This document shows positions 4,929-7,611 of a DNA stretch of 7,611 nucleotides, in pieces. Under the pieces are notes generated by a model. That model was not told the origin of the DNA. It worked only from the letters and a program-made list of their open reading frames with translations, and made no database searches. The position numbers and the translations under genes were made by a program. How positions within the stretch are numbered: the first letter of the stretch is position 1; each line of letters opens with the position of its first letter. The stretch covers positions 1 through 7,611 of the forward strand of contig JAQUQF010000079.1 of NCBI GenBank assembly GCA_028749105.1, read 5' to 3'. This DNA is from Acidobacteriota bacterium. Lineage in GTDB: Bacteria; Acidobacteriota; Aminicenantia; UBA2199.

Positions 4929-7193
4929 TTACTGGCTGGACGGTACCGGCACCCCGCCAGTGGCGGCCACCTCCCGCCTGGCGGCGGGAGGGACGTATTT
5001 TTTCAGCAATAGGGAGAGAGTCACCACGGTCACCGAGCTCATGGCCATGGCCAGGCCGGCCAACTCGGGCGGCAGCAGGACGTGCAGGAACGGATAGAGT
5101 GCGCCTGCGGCCAGCGGGATCAGCGCCGTGTTGTAGGCAAAGGCCCAGAAAAGGTTCTGCCGGATGCGCGTCATGACCTTGCGGCTCAGCTGCACAGCGG
5201 CGACGGCGTCCCGCAGGTCGTCGCGGACGAGGACGATATCGCCGCTCTCGATCGCCACATCGGTGCCGCCGCCCACGGCGATGCCGATATCGGCCTGGGC
5301 CAGGGCCGGAGCGTCGTTGATGCCATCACCGATAAAGGCGACCACTTCGCCGCTTTCCTGAAGCTTTACGACCTCCCTTGCCTTGTCCTGGGGCAGGACC
5401 TGGGCGATGATCCGCTCAATGCCGGCCTGGCGCCCGATCCCGGCCGCCGAGAGAGGATTGTCGCCGGTGATCATGACCACCGACAGCCCCATGGCCTTGA
5501 AAGCAGCGACGGCTTCGGGAGCCGCCGACTTCACCGTGTCGCTAAGGGCAAGTATTCCGGCCAAAACGCCTCCCCTGGCGACCAGAACGAGAGTTTTGCC
5601 CTCGTTCTGCAGGCGTTGGCCGGCAGCCAGGGCCTGAGGCAGCCCGGCGATGCCACGGCGTTCGAAAAAGGGCAGGCTGCCGACGACGATCTCCTGACCG
5701 TCCAGCACGGCCTTCACACCCTCCCCTTCCAGGGTGTCAAAGTCGCGGACAACAGCCGGGTCCAGGTGCTTCCGGTCGGCGGCCATGACGATGGCCTCCG
5801 CCAGGGGATGGAGCGAATTGCGCTCGACGGCGGCCGCAGCCCGCAGCAGGTCGTCTTCCGTACCCGCCAAGGTGATCACATCGGAAACCTCGGGCTTGCC
5901 GGCGGTCAGGGTGCCGGTCTTGTCAAAAACGGCGCAGGTCAGCCGGCCGGCCGCTTCCAGGACCTCGCCGCGCCTGATCAGGATGCCCAGCTCGGCGCCG
6001 CGGCCGATGCCGACCATCACCGCCGTCGGCGTGGCCAGCCCCAGGGCGCAGGGGCAGGCGATGACCAGGATCGAGATCAGCGTGGTCAGGGCGAAAAGAA
6101 ACGTCTGGCCGGCGATGAAGTACCAGCCGGCGAACGCCGCGACGGCGATGGCCAGGATGACCGGGATGAACACCTTCACCACGCCGTCGGCCAGGCGCTG
6201 CACCGGTGGCTTCGACCCCTGGGCGGTTTTGACCAACTGGATGATCTGCGCCAGAAGCGTCTCCTTGCCGACCTTGGCCGCCGTGAAGCGCAGCACGCTG
6301 TTCTTGTTGATGGTGCCGCCGATGACGGAGTCGCCAACGTTCTTGAAAACCGGTAAAGGCTCGCCGCTGATCATCGCCTCATCCACGTAGCCCGAGCCGG
6401 CGGTCACCCTGCCGTCGACGGGGATTCTTTCCCCCGGCCGCACCAGGACTTCGTCGCCGACGAGGACATCCTCCACCGCCACTTCCGCCTCCTGGCCGGC
6501 GCGGACCACGGTGGCCGCAGGCGGCTGCAGCCCCATCAGCTTCTTGATCGCCTCCGAAGTCCGGCCTTTGGCGCGGATCTCCAGATATTTTCCCAGGTTC
6601 AGGAAGGTGGCCAGCAGGATGAAGGTGTCGAAGAAAAGGAAGTCGTGGGGCAGGACGCCGAAAACGGCCAGCAGGCTGGAGACCAGGGCCACGCCGATCC
6701 CCAGGCTGTACATGACGTCCATGCTCAGGTTGCGGTTCGCCAGGGCGTGGAAGGCGGCGCGGAAAATGGGGAAGCCCAGCCAAGCCAGGCCGGGGAGGGA
6801 GAAGGCGAGCAGCCCCCCGCGCCAGGCGAAAGACGGGTGCTTCATCAGCAGCATGGCAGCCATCAGCGGCAGGCCGCTGGCGAAGCCGATGGCGATGCGC
6901 AACCGCCGCGTGCGCAGCTCTGCGGCCAGGTCCGATTTCTCTTTTCCTGCGGCGTTTTCGGCCGGGCCGAGGTAGCGGTAGCCCGCGGATTCGATCGCCC
7001 GCTGCATGTCCGCCAGACCGGTCGTTTTCTCATCGTAGGTAACGTACGCCTGCTCGGTCGCCAGGTTGACCGTCAGCTCCCCGATGCCCGGCAGCTTGGC
7101 CAGGGAATTTTCCACCGCCCTGGCGCAGTTGGCGCAGCTCATGCCGCCGATCCTTATTTCGACTTTGCTGACATCTTTTTCACTTGCAGCCAT
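4929..7193 (-). CDS. copA: Cu(I)-exporting P1B-type ATPase (CopA-like)
   Basis: This 754-residue inner-membrane pump should expel Cu(I), or Ag(I), from the cytoplasm using ATP. It has one N-terminal heavy-metal-associated domain with GMSCANC (17-23; ligands C20, C23). Other motifs in order are: the actuator loop ISGEP (275-279); the membrane metal site A-CPC-ALG with C380/P381/C382; the phosphorylation motif DKTGTLT (D424); the P1B-specific H462-P463 pair; TGDN (576-579); and GDGINDAP (622-629). Y687-N688 in the seventh helix and M718 with S719-S720 in the eighth are the Cu(I) signature of the P1B-1 subgroup. Length is typical for a single-HMA CopA. The ATG at 7193 has GAGAGG 7 bp upstream (minus strand, 7206-7201). 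It is convergent with the peptidase gene, 11 bp between stops, and divergent from a CDF transporter. No copper regulator or chaperone gene lies in the window. Confidence 0.96.
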   Translation of the reverse strand: MAASEKDVSKVEIRIGGMSCANCARAVENSLAKLPGIGELTVNLATEQAYVTYDEKTTGLADMQRAIESAGYRYLGPAENAAGKEKSDLAAELRTRRLRIAIGFASGLPLMAAMLLMKHPSFAWRGGLLAFSLPGLAWLGFPIFRAAFHALANRNLSMDVMYSLGIGVALVSSLLAVFGVLPHDFLFFDTFILLATFLNLGKYLEIRAKGRTSEAIKKLMGLQPPAATVVRAGQEAEVAVEDVLVGDEVLVRPGERIPVDGRVTAGSGYVDEAMISGEPLPVFKNVGDSVIGGTINKNSVLRFTAAKVGKETLLAQIIQLVKTAQGSKPPVQRLADGVVKVFIPVILAIAVAAFAGWYFIAGQTFLFALTTLISILVIACPCALGLATPTAVMVGIGRGAELGILIRRGEVLEAAGRLTCAVFDKTGTLTAGKPEVSDVITLAGTEDDLLRAAAAVERNSLHPLAEAIVMAADRKHLDPAVVRDFDTLEGEGVKAVLDGQEIVVGSLPFFERRGIAGLPQALAAGQRLQNEGKTLVLVARGGVLAGILALSDTVKSAAPEAVAAFKAMGLSVVMITGDNPLSAAGIGRQAGIERIIAQVLPQDKAREVVKLQESGEVVAFIGDGINDAPALAQADIGIAVGGGTDVAIESGDIVLVRDDLRDAVAAVQLSRKVMTRIRQNLFWAFAYNTALIPLAAGALYPFLHVLLPPELAGLAMAMSSVTVVTLSLLLKKYVPPAARREVAATGGVPVPSSQ
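4970..5003 (+). terminator. Possible terminator for the peptidase transcript, inside the 3' end of copA
   Basis: CCTCCCGCC (4970-4978) and GGCGGGAGG (4983-4991) form a perfect 9-bp stem with a TGGC loop, 52 bp after the peptidase stop. A run of six T (4998-5003) follows, but only after 6 intervening bases, so an intrinsic terminator is uncertain. The sequence also codes for CopA residues near the C-terminus (KKYVPPAARREV), so the symmetry may be partly coincidental in GC-rich coding DNA. Confidence 0.35.
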
Positions 7194-7220
7194 TTTTCAT
7201 CCTCTCGCTACCATATTATA
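7194..7220 (-). promoter_or_regulatory. copA upstream signals: -10 box and ribosome-binding site
   Basis: On the minus strand a perfect TATAAT (7220-7215) sits close to the start codon. Initiation near 7208 would leave a leader of about 15 nt holding GAGAGG (7206-7201). No convincing -35 hexamer occurs at 16-20 bp spacing; that region is AAGGGGGA-like. This could mean activator-dependent expression, as is usual for copper pumps, but no known CueR, CopY or CsoR site was recognised. Confidence 0.5.
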
Positions 7221-7295
7221 TACTGCAAATGCCGATTCCCCCTTAATAAAAACAATGAGATTATCCAACCGGAAAATTGGCCGGCCACAGGTCTT

Positions 7296-7315
7296 CGGCA
7301 TTTGACAAAATGCCG
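7296..7315. promoter_or_regulatory. Palindrome over the CDF -35 box (candidate operator)
   Basis: CGGCATTT (7296-7303) and AAATGCCG (7308-7315) are perfect 8-bp inverted arms around GACA. The symmetry covers the whole TTGACA. It lies upstream of the predicted transcription starts of both flanking genes, so it should act as DNA rather than as an RNA hairpin. A metal-responsive dimeric regulator is an inference from the neighbouring transporters. Confidence 0.45.
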
Positions 7316-7331
7316 GCCATAGGCTTAAAAT
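7302..7331 (+). promoter_or_regulatory. Predicted sigma70-type promoter of the CDF transporter gene
   Basis: A perfect TTGACA (7302-7307) is followed after 18 bp by TAAAAT (7326-7331, 5 of 6). Transcription would start near 7338, giving a leader of about 43 nt in AT-rich sequence. The -35 box lies inside a palindrome, listed separately. Confidence 0.6.
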
Positions 7332-7380
7332 ACAAAATTCAAAATAAAAGTCAGAGCAAAGATCACAGGAAATAGTGCCA

Positions 7381-7611
7381 ATGAATAAAGGGAAAAGCTC
7401 GCTTTTCATCATCATCATCGCATTCAGTGCCAACATGTTCATCGCCACGGTCAAATTCCTGGTCGCCTGGCTCACCACCTCGTCTGCCATGCTGGCCGAA
7501 GCCATCCATTCAGCCGTTGACACTCTGAACCAGGTTCTGCTCTTCATTGGCGTGAAAAAGGCCGGCAAGAAGGCGGACGAGCTCCATCCTTTCGGCTTTG
7601 CCGGCGAAACT
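7381..7611 (+). CDS. Cation diffusion facilitator transporter, SLC30A9/ZnT9-like (N-terminal 77 residues; runs off the window)
   Basis: The visible part holds two predicted membrane helices, about residues 7-31 and 34-58. The second carries AEAIHSAVDTLNQVLL (39-54), the CDF signature region, with H43 and D47 placed where the transport-site ligands of the second helix lie. LHPFGFAGE (68-76) is the usual cytoplasmic loop motif. The EAIHS-x-x-DT-x-NQ form, rather than the H-D-x-x-x-D form of CzcD/ZitB, points to the ZnT9-like branch. The family exports divalent cations (Zn, Mn, Fe, Co) by proton exchange; the metal cannot be told from this fragment. AGGA (7367-7370), 10 bp before the ATG, is a weak ribosome-binding site. 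The gene is divergent from copA, suggesting a metal-homeostasis locus. Four consecutive ATC codons (residues 10-13) encode Ile. Confidence 0.9.
   Translation, partial: MNKGKSSLFIIIIAFSANMFIATVKFLVAWLTTSSAMLAEAIHSAVDTLNQVLLFIGVKKAGKKADELHPFGFAGET

Noticed and set aside
5082..6356. Plus-strand open frame of 424 codons opposite copA
   Set aside because: It is fully antisense to the catalytic core of CopA, whose motifs are all intact. The translation is Gln/Asp/Gly-rich without recognisable domains.
7407..7419. ATC trinucleotide tract as a phase-variable microsatellite
   Set aside because: It is only four units, in frame, encoding Ile in the first membrane helix. Changes of one unit would not shift the frame.

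Overview
The window shows seven genes, two of them cut by its edges, packed in the manner of a high-GC, Gram-negative-type bacterium. Three things support this: an LptB-like ATPase fragment (lipopolysaccharide export), a secreted peptidase with a Sec signal peptide, and a single-span envelope protein with periplasmic coiled coils. The lineage cannot be fixed from sequence alone. Gene content and style would fit an environmental lineage near Acidobacteriota/Aminicenantota, but that is a guess. No mobile-element genes, tRNA, rRNA or CRISPR array were seen. No gene-free stretch exceeds about 190 bases.

Layout. Bases 1-742 (minus strand) hold a two-gene operon: an HD-domain hydrolase whose stop overlaps the start of an lptB-like ABC ATPase (TAATG). 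It is driven by a promoter whose perfect -10 box sits inside a palindrome. Diverging from it on the plus strand at 885-2084 is an unnamed membrane-anchored coiled-coil protein with a degenerate LysM-like segment, closed by a strong intrinsic terminator. A TrmA/RlmD-type m5U RNA methyltransferase with an Fe-S cluster signature follows (2145-3302). Its last codons and stop run into a 125-bp inverted repeat built of degenerate AGTCAGT heptamers. Next comes a secreted C69-family dipeptidase (3457-4917) whose predicted promoter would give a leaderless mRNA.

The right third is a metal-transport locus. A Cu(I)-exporting P1B-type ATPase (copA-like, minus strand, 4929-7193) ends 11 bp from the peptidase stop. 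Diverging from it is the start of a cation diffusion facilitator resembling the SLC30A9/ZnT9 branch (7381 to the window end). The 187-bp region between these two transporters carries a -10 box for copA, a good sigma70-type promoter for the CDF gene, and a perfect 8-bp-arm palindrome over the CDF -35 box.

I see no clear new multi-gene system. The points most worth a second look are the heptamer inverted repeat that supplies a gene's stop codon, the two promoter-embedded palindromes, the apparent leaderless peptidase gene, and the LysM-like coiled-coil envelope protein.
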